From Parus major (taxonomy: Eukaryota; Chordata; Aves; Passeriformes; Paridae), in NCBI RefSeq assembly GCF_001522545.3, contig NC_031770.1:110917597-110981596 (forward strand): a stretch of DNA of 64,000 nt, written 5' to 3'. Each line of letters starts with the position of its first letter. Positions within the stretch are counted from its first letter, which is position 1. The translations under genes and the position numbers were made by a program. Below are positions 11,284 through 23,937 of this stretch, piece by piece. Below the pieces are notes generated by a model that made no database searches, was not told the origin of the DNA, and worked only from the letters and a program-made list of their open reading frames with translations.

Positions 11284-11556
11284 CACCTGGGGCCAGGGCT
11301 GGACCTACAAATGTCCCATTCTGCTCCTGCTGATGGAAACCCTCACCATCCTAAATGCCTCCCTGTGAGCCAAGGCACAGATTCTTCCTAGGAAGGCCAG
11401 CTCTGTCCTTCTCCCAGCTGTTTGTTCCTGAAAAGCTGAGGCTGCTGCTGGCTGGGAGGGGAAGGATGGGGCTTTCCCAGGTGGAATCATTGCTGCAGGA
11501 CAAGCTGGTACCCACGCCACGGTATCCTGGTGCTGATGGAGCTGCTGGTTGCTGCG

Positions 11557-12003
11557 TGGATGGATGGATGGATGGATGGATGGATGGATGGATGGATGGA
11601 TGGATGGATGGATGGATGGATGGANNNNNNNNNNNNNNNNNNNNNNNNNNNNNNNNNNNNNNNNNNNNNNNNNNNNNNNNNNNNNNNNNNNNNNNNNNNN
11701 NNNNNNNNNNNNNNNNNNNNNNNNNNNNNNNNNNNNNNNNNNNNNNNNNNNNNNNNNNNNNNNNNNNNNNNNNNNNNNNNNNNNNNNNNNNNNNNNNNNN
11801 NNNNNNNNNNNNNNNNNNNNNNNNNNNNNNNNNNNNNNNNNNNNNNNNNNNNNNNNNNNNNNNNNNNNNNNNNNNNNNNNNNNNNNNNNNNNNNNNNNNN
11901 NNNNNNNNNNNNNNTGGATGGATGGATGATGGATGGATGGATGGATGGATGATGGATGGATGGATGGATGATGGATGGATGGATGATGGATGGATGATGG
12001 ATG
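11557..12003 (+). repeat. GGAT/TGGA microsatellite interrupted by a gap
   Basis: There are 17 perfect TGGA units at 11557-11624, then 290 N, then 11915-12003 in which TGGA units are broken by TGA insertions (TGGATGATGG pattern). The two flanks differ in purity, so the array changes character inside the gap. Open frames of repeated WMDG or IHPS residues across it are artefacts. Confidence 0.95.
11625..11914. other. assembly gap (290 N)
   Basis: The run of N lies inside the TGGA microsatellite, so the cause is almost certainly the repeat. Its true length is unknown. Confidence 0.99.
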
Positions 12004-12149
12004 TTGCTTAGTACCTCCTCAGCACTGGAGAGGGAGCACAGGAGCAGGGAGAATGGAAGGGCCACTGCTGCTGGTGTCTGTGGGGCTGCACCTGGAATTC
12101 CCCCAGAGCATCTGAGACCTTGCTCCCAAGAGGTTCCTGACACAGATGA

Positions 12150-12325
12150 TGGAGCCACAGACTCACTGAGGTTGGAAAAGCCCTCCAAGATCATCAAGTT
12201 GAATTATTTCCCCAGCACTGCCCTGTTCACCACTGAACCACATCCCCAAGTGCCACATCCACGCCTTTCAAACGCTTCCTGGGATGGTGTTTCCACCACA
12301 GCTGTCCCAAACACATCAGCTCTGG
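12150..12325 (-). repeat. CR1 LINE fragment (second subfamily)
   Basis: Antisense CR1: GAGGTTGGAAAAGCCCTCCA, AGATCATCAAGTTGAA, then AAGTGCCACATCCACGC and GGATGGTGTTTCCACCAC. This is the subfamily with the 'ccacatccac' block, distinct from the 'ccatgggcaggg' group at 4404. Confidence 0.85.
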
Positions 12326-14330
12326 GACCCATCTGTCATGAGGGTGCAGTCTGAGGTCAGCCACAAAATTAGGTCCTGGGACATCCCAGGGAAATGCAGC
12401 TCCTGCTGGAGAGTTGTGGTTGGGAAGGACAACTCCAGTGCAGGCAGCACCTGGATAAATCAGCTTACTTGGAGAGGGAATCTTCAAAAATCACTCCCAG
12501 TCTGTACAGGTTTTCTGGGCTAGATTAAAGTTTTACAAACCTGAATTTCCTGAAGTTATCCCTATAGAGCTCTGCTGCTGTAACCTGCAAGGACACAGGC
12601 AGGGAAAACCTTCCATACAGCCTGAACAGTTTAAAACAGGAATGTCTCCATGCCCAGGAAAATGCTCAGCCATGGATTTTGCCTGCTCCTCCAAGGCCTC
12701 CCCAGCGTGGATTTTTCCAGTTTTGCTTGAGCACTGAAAATCCTCCTTTTTCCCCCATGTAGAGGGTGTCTCTCTCTTTCCCAACCCACTGGCCTTTGTA
12801 CATGGAATCAGAATTCCAGCCTGGGAAGCAGGACCAGATCCATGCACTTTGTTCTCTGCTATTCCCTATCCCCACTCCTGGAGATAGGATTCTGGGCTGG
12901 ATGGACTCCAGCCTCCCCATTAGGATATAAAAATTCCTCACGGGATGAGGAGCAACTTCCCTAAGGGTAGTGCCCTTTTAATGTCTATTTTAACACCATA
13001 TCTGCATTATTCTGAGGCTGCAAAGGCTTTAAACCATGCAGTACCCTCAGAGTAAACATTTTAATTTTATGTGAATCCCTAGAATTTGTGTTTCTAATCA
13101 AGAATTAACATCATAACCAAATAAATATATGCCACTTCAGCCTACAGACTTCTTAAAATAATTTAGCTTTACACAAATCTTTTCCTCTTCTTTTCTTTTT
13201 CTGTTACAATTTTTCAGATTTCTCCTGAAAGGAGGAAGCTCTTGGAGAGCACAGGAATACCCTTCCCTCCATCACTTCCCAGTGTTTTGCAGATTCCCTG
13301 ACAATCATTTGATACCCTGGTCTGACTGCTGTCATCAGACTTCTTCTGCCCCTCACCCTCCTGCCACCAAATTATTTTGGCAATTGGTGGCAATTTATTT
13401 CTGAGAGAATTATTTATTTGCATTAAAATACCTACGAAGACACAGTTGTTTGGAGTACAACTGCAACAACTGTACAGTTTGAAGGACTTGAGTATTAAAT
13501 GATTTAAGTGTCACACCACCTCTTCTGCCTTGTTCAGGGATGGAGTTTGGGTGGGAATGATTTTAAGCTGCTGGATAATGCCCCTGTGCATTTCAATTGT
13601 TCTGTTAAACATTAATTCTTATGGGAAAATTTGTTTTACTTTCCATCAAACCACCACAGGATTTTTATTTTTTTTTTCAGGACCAACATCTTTCTGTTTA
13701 TTGGAGCTCCTCTCTACTAAAGGTTTCTGTCCTAGATTTTTATTTGGGGCACTTTTCTTTTCAAAATTTTGCCTTTCCTTTGCTATTTCTACAATTCCAT
13801 GTAGGGCTGCTCTTCATTTGTATTTTTTTACTTTCCATTTCTCTGAATTCCTGCTTCCTGAACATCATCTCCATCAGTGCAACAGGCAGATTTTCATCCT
13901 TTGAACAGAAACACAATTTCCTGAGAGGATTTCCAGTTTACCTTTTTGAGTTTATCTTTACATCAGGTGCAAAAACACCAATACTGGGAAGGATTTCTCC
14001 CTCATGTAGGCTGAAACCTTCCCCTCTTTAATGGGATATTTTTCTTGGCCAAGCTTCCACTGCAGTTTCAAATAAAAGTTAATATATACCTCAGCATAAG
14101 AATTTAATTTCTATTCTTGGGCTGATTTTATTCTGTATTCTCCAAATTCTCACTTCTAGTTTTAAGGGATCTCCTACCAGCCTTTAGCTGAGGTTTTCAG
14201 CTCCAAGTCCCACTACAGCCTCAGATTCCTTTAGCTCTCCAAACCTGCACATTATTTTCCCAGTCTCAAATTTCATTTTGGGAACCAAATTTCTGTCCTA
14301 GAGCCAGCATGTGGGTAGTGCCACTAATTC
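12326..14330. other. intergenic, no gene seen
   Basis: Unique DNA that becomes AT-rich from 12960 on. A T-rich, loosely repetitive stretch at 13600-13900 produces a hydrophobic open frame that has no other support. No exon was recognised. Confidence 0.5.
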
Positions 14331-14334
14331 CTTC

Positions 14335-14560
14335 TTTCAGGAAGAATTTCTTGTCAGGAAGAATTTCTTTGCAGGAGCAATTTCTCCATGGAAAGGGTGG
14401 TCAGGCATTGGAACTGCCCAGGGAGGTTTGGAGCCCCCATCCCTGGAGGTGTCCAAGGACTGGACGTGGCACTCAGAGCTCTGGGCTGGTGACAAGGTGA
14501 GAATTTGTCCCAGGTTTATGATCTTGGAGGTCTTTTCCAACCTAAATGACTCTGGAATTC
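14335..14560 (+). repeat. CR1 LINE 3' fragment with a small internal duplication
   Basis: Sense CR1 3' end: GAAAGGGTGGTCAGGCATTG, CATCCCTGGAGGTGTCCAAG, GGTCTTTTCCAACCTAAATG, closing near CTCTGGAATTCTG. At the left end a 17-bp stretch (TCAGGAAGAATTTCTTG) is repeated almost exactly in tandem, 14337-14371. Confidence 0.85.
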
Positions 14561-15426
14561 TGAAAAGAATAGCAGAGATGGTGCTAAAACCATGGGTCAA
14601 AAGAACCTCCTTGCTTTTAAACTCCTCAGAAAGAGCAATCCAACCTTTTATTGGAGAAAAGTAACAAGAAACCCATCCCAGGGGGATGAACTGTGGGGGT
14701 TCACAGAGCTCAGATGAACTCAGGGGTTTCCCTGGATGCACAGGCATGGATCAAAATGCTGGTTATAGGCTGGAGAAGGATCTGTGACTAAAGACATGCC
14801 TGGAAGCTTCTGTGCTGGGAAAAGATTTGAAGGGGGTTTGGGCAGGGATGAAAAAACCTCCCCAGTGCTTTTATTCAGCTGCTCATCCAGAGAGAAGTGC
14901 CCAACAAAAGCCCAGAGCTTGTTTAATGGTTTAACATTCCCGTGCATCCTTGGGAAGCATCTGACACACTGTTTCTGTACAAATAACCACAGCAGCACTG
15001 TACAGATGACTTATTTGGTTTCCCAGTGGGTGTGTAAGTAAATTAGCAAAAAATAAATGTCACGCGGCAATGACTTACTCCGTTTCTAAAGGCTCTGTTT
15101 TCTCTCTGTATTTTTGTTTGTTTAACAAGTTCTTAATTAAATTCTGTTTTCTGGCATTGGAGCTGATGTGATGACACGAGATAAAGTTGTTTAGAATTCA
15201 AATCTTCCTCGATTTCTCATTGTGGCAAAGGAAGAGATAAGAGCAGTCAGGCCCTGCCTTCCCCTGGTTGTGTGTGGCTGTAACTCCAGCCAAGCAGGAG
15301 CTCTCCGTGTTCCAAAATCCCTCCTGCTCTCATGGGTTTGGCACTGCTTTGAGAGGATCGCACACAAAAAGTAATGTGTGGGCTCCCCCTTCTGCCTGAG
15401 AACATCAGTGCCTGGAAAAGAATCGG

Positions 15427-15668
15427 GATGATGGAATGGTTTGGGTTGGAAGGGACATCAAAGCTCATCTTTCTCCAACCCTGACACCTCCCTCTATCCC
15501 AGGTTGCTCCAAGCCTGTCCCTGGACACTCCCAGGGATCCAGGGACAGCCACAGCTGCTCTGGGCACCCTGTGCCAGGGCCTCACCACCCTGACAAAGAA
15601 GGATTCCTTCCCAGGATCCCTTCCCAGGATCCCATCAAACCCTGCCCTCTGGCAGTGGGAAGCCATAA
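15427..15668 (-). repeat. CR1 LINE fragment
   Basis: Antisense CR1 of the 4404 group: GGAATGGTTTGGGTTGGAAG, ATCCCAGGTTGCTCCAAGC, GGGCACCCTGTGCCAGGGCC. It contains a 15-bp tandem duplication (TTCCCAGGATCCC twice, about 15606-15632). Confidence 0.9.
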
Positions 15669-16092
15669 AGGAGGTCCAGGATGATTTTCTGAAGCACCAA
15701 GTTCCTGTAAAATACACCAGGCAGGGCACTGAGCATCTGGAACAGCCCATTCCCAGAGCCACACATCTCCCTGATATCCCATCCTGCTGCTGGCAGGGCA
15801 GGAGAAAAGCAGCTCCACCGAGTCCTGGGATGACTGGAAGGACAGCAACGAGGATCACTGCAGATCTGCAACCTAAAACATGGAAAAGGTTGATTGGAGT
15901 GGGAGCTATTTCCCTTTACCAAACTATAAATTAGACCCTCTAGGCCTCCCTGTCCCTCAGAGAGAGACCAGCAGCAGCAAAAAGGTGATTTATCCCATGG
16001 ATCTTCGATACTTATTCTAGAAAAACAAAATTGTCTTCCAGGTTCTTTTTTCCTTCTCTTTCTCACTGCAAAGAAGGGGAGATGACTGATGT

Positions 16093-16280
16093 CATGGAAC
16101 TACAGAATCCTTAAGGCTAAAAAATATCATCAGTGAGGCCCAGCACCACGGTGACCCCTAAAACACATCCTCGAGTGCCACATCCACACATTTTTGGAAC
16201 ACTCCCAGGGAAGGTGACTCCACCACTGCCCTGGGCAGCCTGTTCCAGTGCTTTACAACCCTTTCTGTGATTGGATTCTA
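16093..16280 (-). repeat. CR1 LINE fragment (second subfamily)
   Basis: Antisense CR1 with GAGTGCCACATCCACAC, GGTGACTCCACCACTGCCCT and GGGCAGCCTGTTCCAGTGCT, the same subfamily as 12150. The 3' terminus at 16093 is diverged. Confidence 0.85.
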
Positions 16281-17600
16281 TATTTTTAGGAGCTGAAGGA
16301 GGACAAAAATGTGTCTTCCTGTTCCTATCTAAGCCTTCAGCAAGTTTCAGAGCATCTCTGTAGAAAATACGGAGTGGAAAGCAAACAATCTCATCTGTTT
16401 AAAAGACAATTTAGAACATGAAGACAGAATGATCTGAAGGCTGGGATCAAAACCAAAACTGACTCAAACTGGATATAAAGCACTGGCAGCTCTGGTTTTG
16501 GAAAGAACTGAAGATTCAGAGAAAGAATCAGTGTGCAAATTCATCATTTCTATAGAGCAGAGAGGTCAGAGACTTCAGTGGCCCCTCCTTGCTCTGGGAT
16601 CTATCATTAAACACAAATTCTGATTTGGGATAAATCTGGGCATGCCTTGTCCAATCTCAAATCCACCACTCCAGAATTTCTGGTTCTGCTGTGAATCAGT
16701 GTTCTCCTTTTGCAGGGTAATTTGTTTAGTTAATTCATGCGAATATTCCACTTGTAGGTGCCTATTTTAATCCAGGCACTGCCCCCAGGGATGTGCACAG
16801 CACCACCCAGGAACTCAGATGAGTTATGGGTTGGAAGAGTAAAGGATGGCCCCTTTATACACAGCAGAGGTGTCAAAAACTGGCCAAGAAAGAAAGGGAT
16901 GTGCAAAACTGGAAATAAGAGACCTCCCATGGAAGTCAGGGGGGAAAGTTCCCTCTAACCCTTGGTGAGCAACAGAGCTTTCCCTCATTTTTGGTTTTTT
17001 TCATGCTGGTAACTCATGATTTGACCACAGACTCGCAGTGACTTTGCACTCAGAGCATGCTGAGTGAAATCTTTAATGCTACACGAGGTCCCTGGGTAAC
17101 TGGAGGCAGTGAAGGGTGGCTGCATCTGGCAAAGCCCTGAGCATGTCATTTCCATGGGAGTTCCCAAACACAACATCTGGATCAGCCCTTGGACTTGCTG
17201 AGTTTTCCTGATGCTTCACATTTTGACGCTTTTATTTGGCTTTTCATTATTTCCACTTCACAGGGGAGAGGAAGAAACAGAGAAACTCAAAGAGCTGAGG
17301 TTCTGTGCTGAGCCTGAGCCAGGATTTCTATGTGGCCTCGGGGCTGTGGATTTCTGAGCTAAAGATTCCAAAAACTCCCATTTTGCTACATCTTCACCAG
17401 TGCCAATGCTTCCTGAAGGGAAAAGGGAGATAGAGATGGAGAAGGGAATAGATAAGAAGGAAAAGCCAAAGGGCAGCCTGGAACAGAAGGACCTGGGGAA
17501 CATTTTCATTCTGGAACCTCTCTCCAGATGCAAATTGTTGAGCTATGTTGAAAGTCTGAAGCTGTTTGACAATGGAAGAAGGAGGTTTGGATGTTTGACT
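16281..17600. other. intergenic, no gene seen
   Basis: Unique AT-moderate DNA with no recognisable exon or repeat. Confidence 0.5.
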
Positions 17601-17604
17601 GTGC

Positions 17605-17930
17605 AAAGCAGGGAACAGAGCTGGGGAAGGGGCTGGAGCACCAGGAGAGGCTGAGGGAGCTGGGAAAGGGGCTCAGCCTGGAGAAAAGGAGGCTCAGGGG
17701 GCCCTTCTGGCTCTGCACAACTCCTGACAGGAGGGGACAGCCGGGGGGGTCGGGCTCTGCTCCCAGGGAACAGGGACAGGAGGAGAGGGAACAGCCTCAG
17801 GCTGTGCCAGAGGAGGTTTAAATTGGATGTTGGGAATAATTTCTTGCTGGCACAGCTGCCCAGGGCAATAGTGGAGTCCCCATCCGTGGGGAGGGGTTTA
17901 AGACCATGTGGATGTGGCCTTTGGGGACAT
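17605..17930 (+). repeat. CR1 LINE fragment, lacking its 3' end
   Basis: Sense CR1: GGCTGGAGCACCAGGAGAGG, CTCAGCCTGGAGAAAAGGAG, GAACAGCCTCAGGCTGTGCC, then GTCCCCATCCGTGGGGAGG. It stops at TTTGGGGACATG without the usual CR1 tail. A near-palindrome (17928-17950) sits exactly at that end. Confidence 0.88.
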
Positions 17931-20900
17931 GTGATAATCATTATCACATGGTTCTTTGCCATTTTGAAAACACAAAAAACTTAGTGACACAAAAATGATG
18001 CTCCTTTCTGTTGCATTCAATAGAGAATTCCATTATTTTCACTCAGATGTTCCCACATTTTGAGAGACAATATTTCTGCGTTTTCTTAATTTTGCAGCCA
18101 GCCATGAGTGAGGGACCAGAGCACCAAGATCTCTCTGTCCAACAACCCTGCTCCACATTTTCAATTATTAACAGCATCACCCAGCTCCTAAATCCAGCAG
18201 CACCAGGGGAACAGAGAACTGGAAGCAGAGCCAGCATCAAGATCCAAATATCAGAGCTGGGCTTTGTCTTCCCAGTAAACCAAACTGGAATGCTCAGACC
18301 TCAGAGCTGCCTCTCTGCACGTTGAGATATGGATGGGTGCCGTAGGAAATATGGAATATCATGGCTCTCCCACACAGAAACATCACAGGAACTCGGATTT
18401 AGGAGCCAAACCATTGGTTTGTTCCATGGGAACATTTCCAGGGCAGCTCGTGACACCAACTCTGAGCAGGGCTCTGCCAACACTTGACATTTATTAAAGC
18501 CACAGCTCAGTGAGTGATGTAATTACCTGGCCATTTCCATTTTCATGTTTAGTAATTCCAAATGAAAGTCCAAATAAAGCCCATTTTTCATGAAAGATTA
18601 CTAATTTATCTCTTTTTTAGCACTCTCCTTGTGGTATTTAACCATTCACAGTGCACTTCAATCACTATTTAGTGAAGGTATGCAGGTTACGTCCACAGCA
18701 GTAGTAGAAAAATGCTATTTCTTTCCTTTTCTCCCACAGTTTTTAGTGTGTAATAAACAACATCTAGCAGGCACAAATTAAAAAAAGAGCTCCCAAGTAT
18801 CCACCTCTCTCTGATAACTGAGCTAATCTTGTTATTTTAGATGAAACTTGGTTAGAATAAATCCCATCTCATGTCCTAATGAGGAAACCTGGACAAAACT
18901 TGGGAAGGATCAGTGGGAATCCTCCGCCCCAATGGAAAAAAGGGCTAAAGGAAAAAAGGGAACATTGCAATCAGAGCTGGTTTTATTTTGTTCCACAGCC
19001 ACCGGGTGTCACTCTTGCCTGCGGAGTCAGAAAGGAATTTTCTGTGGCTGGTAAAATCCTATTTCATCAATAAATCCTGCGGCTCCACTGGAGGATAAAC
19101 CCATCACCCCCACTTATCACAATTTCAGGGGTTTCAACATCGGATCATCAGCTCATTAAATCTGGGGAGATCTGGCACTTTGGCCTGTGGTGCTATTTGC
19201 AAAAAAGCATTAAATTATTTTTATTATTATTGGTGTAAATGCAGCTGGAAATTTTAGATCTGGGTTTAGTTCGGGTGTCTGAGGGAAAGTGATGAGGAGA
19301 GAAATTTGGGACAGGTGAAAAAGCCCAAAAAAGGCTTTTGCAGGTGTTTTCTGCAGTAAGAACATGATTCAGCAGGTGAAGCTGTAACACATTCCAGCCT
19401 TTGAAGTCAAGGCAGTTTGGGTCTCACCGATCCTGTATCTCAGAATTACCAGGAGATAAAGGCTGCAAACATTACACAATTCCCTAAATATGCATTCTTC
19501 AGAGTATCGGTGACTGCTTTGTGTTGGGGGAGGTTTTGCTTTTCTGGGATAACAAACTTGTCTCTCAACAGCTTAAACCTGCTCTCCTGCTAATTTTTGT
19601 CATTTTGGGGCTCTCTAGAGATTCTCCATTTCCTCCAAGGACAGAAAATCTATTTTATTTTCATACAGATGAAATCCAATGTGGAATCTTTTTCTGAGGA
19701 AAGAACCACTCCAATAAAATGCAACGTGACGGGTAAAACCAGTTGCTTTGGCAAAGGCTGGATCAGCAAACTGAGCAGCTGATAAGGATAATAAAAATTT
19801 TTTAGTCAACAAGAGGAGAAAATTCTCATTAGGGGCCTCATTCTACCAGCACATAAATTTCTAGTATTACTTGGCCCTGTGTGGCTGCCAGAGGTAAAAT
19901 TTTTGTTGAAATCCCACTATTAAAGCACAGCTAAAAGGTATTTCCCTTCCATAAACAGGGTATGGATGGGATTTATGGAGATATCAGAGCCTGGGATTCC
20001 CTCTGGGTAATGTAAGAATAAGCACCACGTCCTATAATGCCATAAAATTTATGGCCAGGACTCTGAACTTTGGAATGACTTTTAAAAAGTGGGAGATGTC
20101 TATAAAAAGTTTGTTTGTACCTTTACTCTGTTGCATTTTGCTGCAAGAAAGATGTCAAGGACTCATTTATTTTTCTGGGGATTCTGAGGGCAGGAGGTCA
20201 TGCACAACTACATTTAAAAATCCATCTCAGCATCAGTGTAATTCAGAGTTATGAATGGCCTTGGAAACAATCAGTCCTTCAAATTTACAAAGTTCCTATT
20301 AAAATAATAAAGCACAGAAAGTGCTTTGCAAAAATTGAGGTGAATCTCCTGAACCTGCACATCTGCACAATGAGAAATTTCAGCAATTTCTCTGGAAATA
20401 AATAATTTTTTATAACAAACAAAATTTTGACACAACTGGTTTGGAAAAATTTATTTGCTGTTTTAACCAGATTTATTTTTTTTTAACCTGTTCTTAATAT
20501 TGGTTTTCCTTGGCACTTCCTCAATTAAAGTAGAAATAAATTCATAACAAACTTGTCTTTTGTTTTCACGTGAAATTTCTACTTCATTTATACACTCATA
20601 TCTTCAGGCTGAAAAGCAAGATAAACCAGAAGGCAAAATCAGATGAAAACTTCTTACCCCAGGGACTGGACAAAACAAAAAAAATCTATGAAAAATATAC
20701 AATAGCAAAAGGTTTTATTTTTTTAAATGCTTCACCGCATGTTTTGTGCTGAGGATCTGATCACTGCAGGTGCTAAAGAGCTGCTGGATGCTCTGGATGC
20801 ACCCCAGGAGTGTCCTAGATGTGCTGGGATTTTTGCAGAAGAGGTGAGAGTTTCCAAGTTTGGCTAGACCATGGTAAGATCCCCTGGTTTGGTTTTCCAA

Positions 20901-21270
20901 CGCCTGAATGATTTATGGGCACAAAGTAGGTCTCCAGTAAATCCATAATTAATGCCATTCTTTCGACGCGCAGCCGAACAAATGGAAAAGCGGATTTAAA
21001 ACGCACTTGATTTGTTGCTTGTTGTGGTTTGGATGAACGGACATCCAAAGGACTGTCATGCTTTCTGGCTTGCCCGGAGATAAAATTCTTTCTAGGTGAT
21101 CTGAGAGCTGAAACATCCATATCTTCATCAAGATAAAAGCAAAAACTTCTTCCCTGGCAGGCTGGTGATAACGCACACCCCGGGCAGGACAAACTGTAAC
21201 CACTATATTTCAATAAACACTCTATTTCTAAACAAAAGTAATCAAATTTAGTTGTTTTAAAAACAAAAAT
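17931..21270. other. intergenic, no gene seen
   Basis: Unique AT-rich DNA. Short open frames occur on both strands with no recognisable domain. No repeat family was recognised. Confidence 0.5.
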
Positions 21271-21419
21271 GAGATGAAGGACCCGTTTTGTTTTGTCTTT
21301 TTCTCATCCACATCCCTGTCCAAGGCCTGCCACAACCAGGTGGGCACAGCAATAACTGTGGCTCCTCAACCTGATGAAAACAGTGTCGCATTCAGAAACT
21401 CGATAAATGAATGGGAGGG

Positions 21420-21990
21420 ACAAGTAGAGCCTCCCCCCAAGGATGTTTTGTTAATTAAATTAGCATTTAAATAGCCAGAGCTAATCTGGGAAGTCAGCCC
21501 CTCATTACAGAAAGGAGGAAGGGGGAAAAGAGCTGGGAGACAATTCCCTACAAGATGGGGTTAAGTTGGCGTTTCACAAACTATTTGCCCGGCCCGTCCC
21601 TCCCAAGTGAAAGCTGCCACCCCTCCTCTTTCCTCCCGGCATAATTAGCATGTTCCAAGGGTTGTGAATGGAAACAATATCCTCCCTCCAAGCTGTGCCC
21701 CTCCAGGGAGATGCTTCCCACAGATTGTGGAAGGCTGAGCCAGGGAAAGGGCTTGTCGAGGAATTCACAGTGGGGTAATTACACCGAGGGAGCGCTTGTG
21801 CCAGTGCAAGGGGAGCTGCATGGCTGGAATTCAGCGCAGGGAGCAGGCGGGAGCATAAAGGGAAAGTCCAGAGGCAGGATTTGCAGATAGCCAGGAAAAT
21901 TTATTGCTCCCGAGCATCTTCCCAGAGCGCCGATCAACAGCATCAAAACTGAGATGTGTCTCTGGACTCTAAGGATGTCTCTGTCTTTGA
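21420..21990. promoter_or_regulatory. possible conserved non-coding element
   Basis: The block has dense transcription-factor-like cores: GTTAATTAAATTAGC at about 21450, a second ATAATTAGCATG near 21640, SOX-like AACAAT near 21674, TAATTACACC at 21776 and CAGCATC-type GC-richer DNA to 21930. The mix of AT-rich homeodomain cores and GC-rich flanks resembles developmental enhancers. It is a visual impression only; conservation was not tested. Confidence 0.2.
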
Positions 21991-22081
21991 AGAACTTCGC
22001 AGAAAGTAGCAATGGTTGTATGTAAATCTGGTTTCTCCTTGGCTGTTAGAAGTGAAGGAAAACTAAAAGAGTGATAATTTT

Positions 22082-22103
22082 TTCTTTTTTTTTTTTTTTT
22101 TTT
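22082..22103. repeat. poly-T tract
   Basis: A run of T broken by one C, in otherwise AT-rich DNA. It could be an old retroposon tail in minus orientation, but nothing recognisable lies to its right. Confidence 0.8.
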
Positions 22104-23420
22104 CATATTTTAAAACAAATTCTCCATTCCGAGTAGAAAAGTGGAACAAAGCTTGCAAGAACTGTGTGATTGCGTTTAAAACGCGCCAGCAGCTCTTTGG
22201 AACAGATAAAAAAGTGGTGTGTTACCCTTCCCTTAAAAGATTTGCTGTTTTTACCAAATCCAGTGATGACTGGTACGGGATGCAGAAGGAAGGGCTGGCT
22301 TTGGGTGGCACCTGCCGCCCCCAGCTGTGTGCACATCTGGCCACAGCCTTCATCCCATTTCCCTCACTCAAATCCCAGCTAAAAATCCCAGCCCCAGGTA
22401 AAAACCACCCACCCTCCACTCGGCTGCTCGTGGTGCTCAGCTGGAAAGTGGGGATTAAATTTATCTCCAGCACGGCCAAAGCACTCGGTTTCAGAAAACC
22501 TTGGTGCGGTTTTGTCGAGGCCCCAGCTGGAAAATACCACAAGAAGTTCAAAGCCGGGTCTCATCCTGTAATTGGATCCTCAAGTTCACAAGTGCAAGGA
22601 CCAACTGTGCAGGCTCAGAGCGGGACGCCCCCTCTCCCAGGGACTGCAGAGACGATGCTTTCCCCTGCTGCAGATAAAAACTTGGGTTTTGCTTCAAGCT
22701 TTCACAACTCTGCTTGCTCTGACCTGTTATTTCATTTTTTTATTTTTTTTTTGTAGCTTCAAGACGTCTTCCCAGCCCTCATGCTCGCTTGGGATGCTCT
22801 TAGGAACATGGACATTAATCCTAGGGTGACTCAAATGCCAACTTAATATTCGTTTTTCTCTCTGTTTTAACAAGATATTCTTCAGGTCAGACAGGCATGA
22901 AATGATAAATATTGAGTGCAGTTCTTCTGGGCAAAAAGTGCCACCTGCCAAAATCTTATCTCAAACCCAGTTGGAAATGTGTTATTTACTTCTGTCACAA
23001 AACCTTGTTCAATGTTGGAAAGCCAAAGGATTACAGCTGTGAATTTGGGGGTTTTTTTTCCGTCCTTGCTGAAATCTGCCTTTTCAAAACAACATTGAGA
23101 GAATCCTTATTTTGAACTAAAATAACAGCTGGAAGGGTTTTCAACCATGACCATTTAAATGAGGTGGGGTTTTTTTTGAGTCTTTGCATTATAGTTTCGT
23201 TTTCAGTCTTTGCAATAGGTGGCTGTGGTTGAGCAGCTGAGAGGTCTAATGAGGATAAATTGTGATATTGTTCAGACTGTGGCTGATTATTCCTGCTGAG
23301 CTGAGCTGCCTTCACTGAGCGAATGACACTGGATCCTCAGGGGTTGCTCTGTGAAACCAGAGCCAGACAGGACCTGGACCCATGGTCTTACATTGGGTTA
23401 TGGCTCACAATGGTTCTCTG
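22104..23420. other. intergenic, no gene seen
   Basis: A 196-codon open frame at 22166-22756 has no recognisable domain and ends in a T-rich tract (22727-22755). It is treated as chance. The remainder is unique DNA. Confidence 0.45.
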
Positions 23421-23424
23421 GGAT

Positions 23425-23537
23425 CCTCAGCACAGGAAAGACGTGGAGCTGTTGGAGTAAAGCCAGAGGAGGCCACAGAGATGTTCCAAGGGCTGGAGCC
23501 CCTCTGCTCTGGAGCCAGGCTGGGAGAGCTGGGGGTG
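23425..23537 (+). repeat. CR1 LINE fragment running into a gap
   Basis: Sense CR1: GACGTGGAGCTGTTGGAG, GCCAGAGGAGGCCACAGAGA, GGGCTGGAGCCCCTCTGCTC, ending in GAGAGCTGGGGGTG at the first N. The rest of the element must be inside the gap, because the DNA right of the gap is not CR1. Confidence 0.85.
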
Positions 23538-23937
23538 NNNNNNNNNNNNNNNNNNNNNNNNNNNNNNNNNNNNNNNNNNNNNNNNNNNNNNNNNNNNNNN
23601 NNNNNNNNNNNNNNNNNNNNNNNNNNNNNNNNNNNNNNNNNNNNNNNNNNNNNNNNNNNNNNNNNNNNNNNNNNNNNNNNNNNNNNNNNNNNNNNNNNNN
23701 NNNNNNNNNNNNNNNNNNNNNNNNNNNNNNNNNNNNNNNNNNNNNNNNNNNNNNNNNNNNNNNNNNNNNNNNNNNNNNNNNNNNNNNNNNNNNNNNNNNN
23801 NNNNNNNNNNNNNNNNNNNNNNNNNNNNNNNNNNNNNNNNNNNNNNNNNNNNNNNNNNNNNNNNNNNNNNNNNNNNNNNNNNNNNNNNNNNNNNNNNNNN
23901 NNNNNNNNNNNNNNNNNNNNNNNNNNNNNNNNNNNNN
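23538..23937. other. assembly gap (400 N)
   Basis: The run of N begins within a CR1 copy. Open frames crossing it are artefacts. Confidence 0.99.

Noticed and set aside
11355..12197. Open frames of repeated WMDG or IHPS residues
   Set aside because: They are translations of the TGGA microsatellite and of N.
22166..22756. 196-codon plus-strand frame
   Set aside because: No domain recognised, it runs into a T-rich tract, and overlapping minus-strand frames exist. Probably chance.
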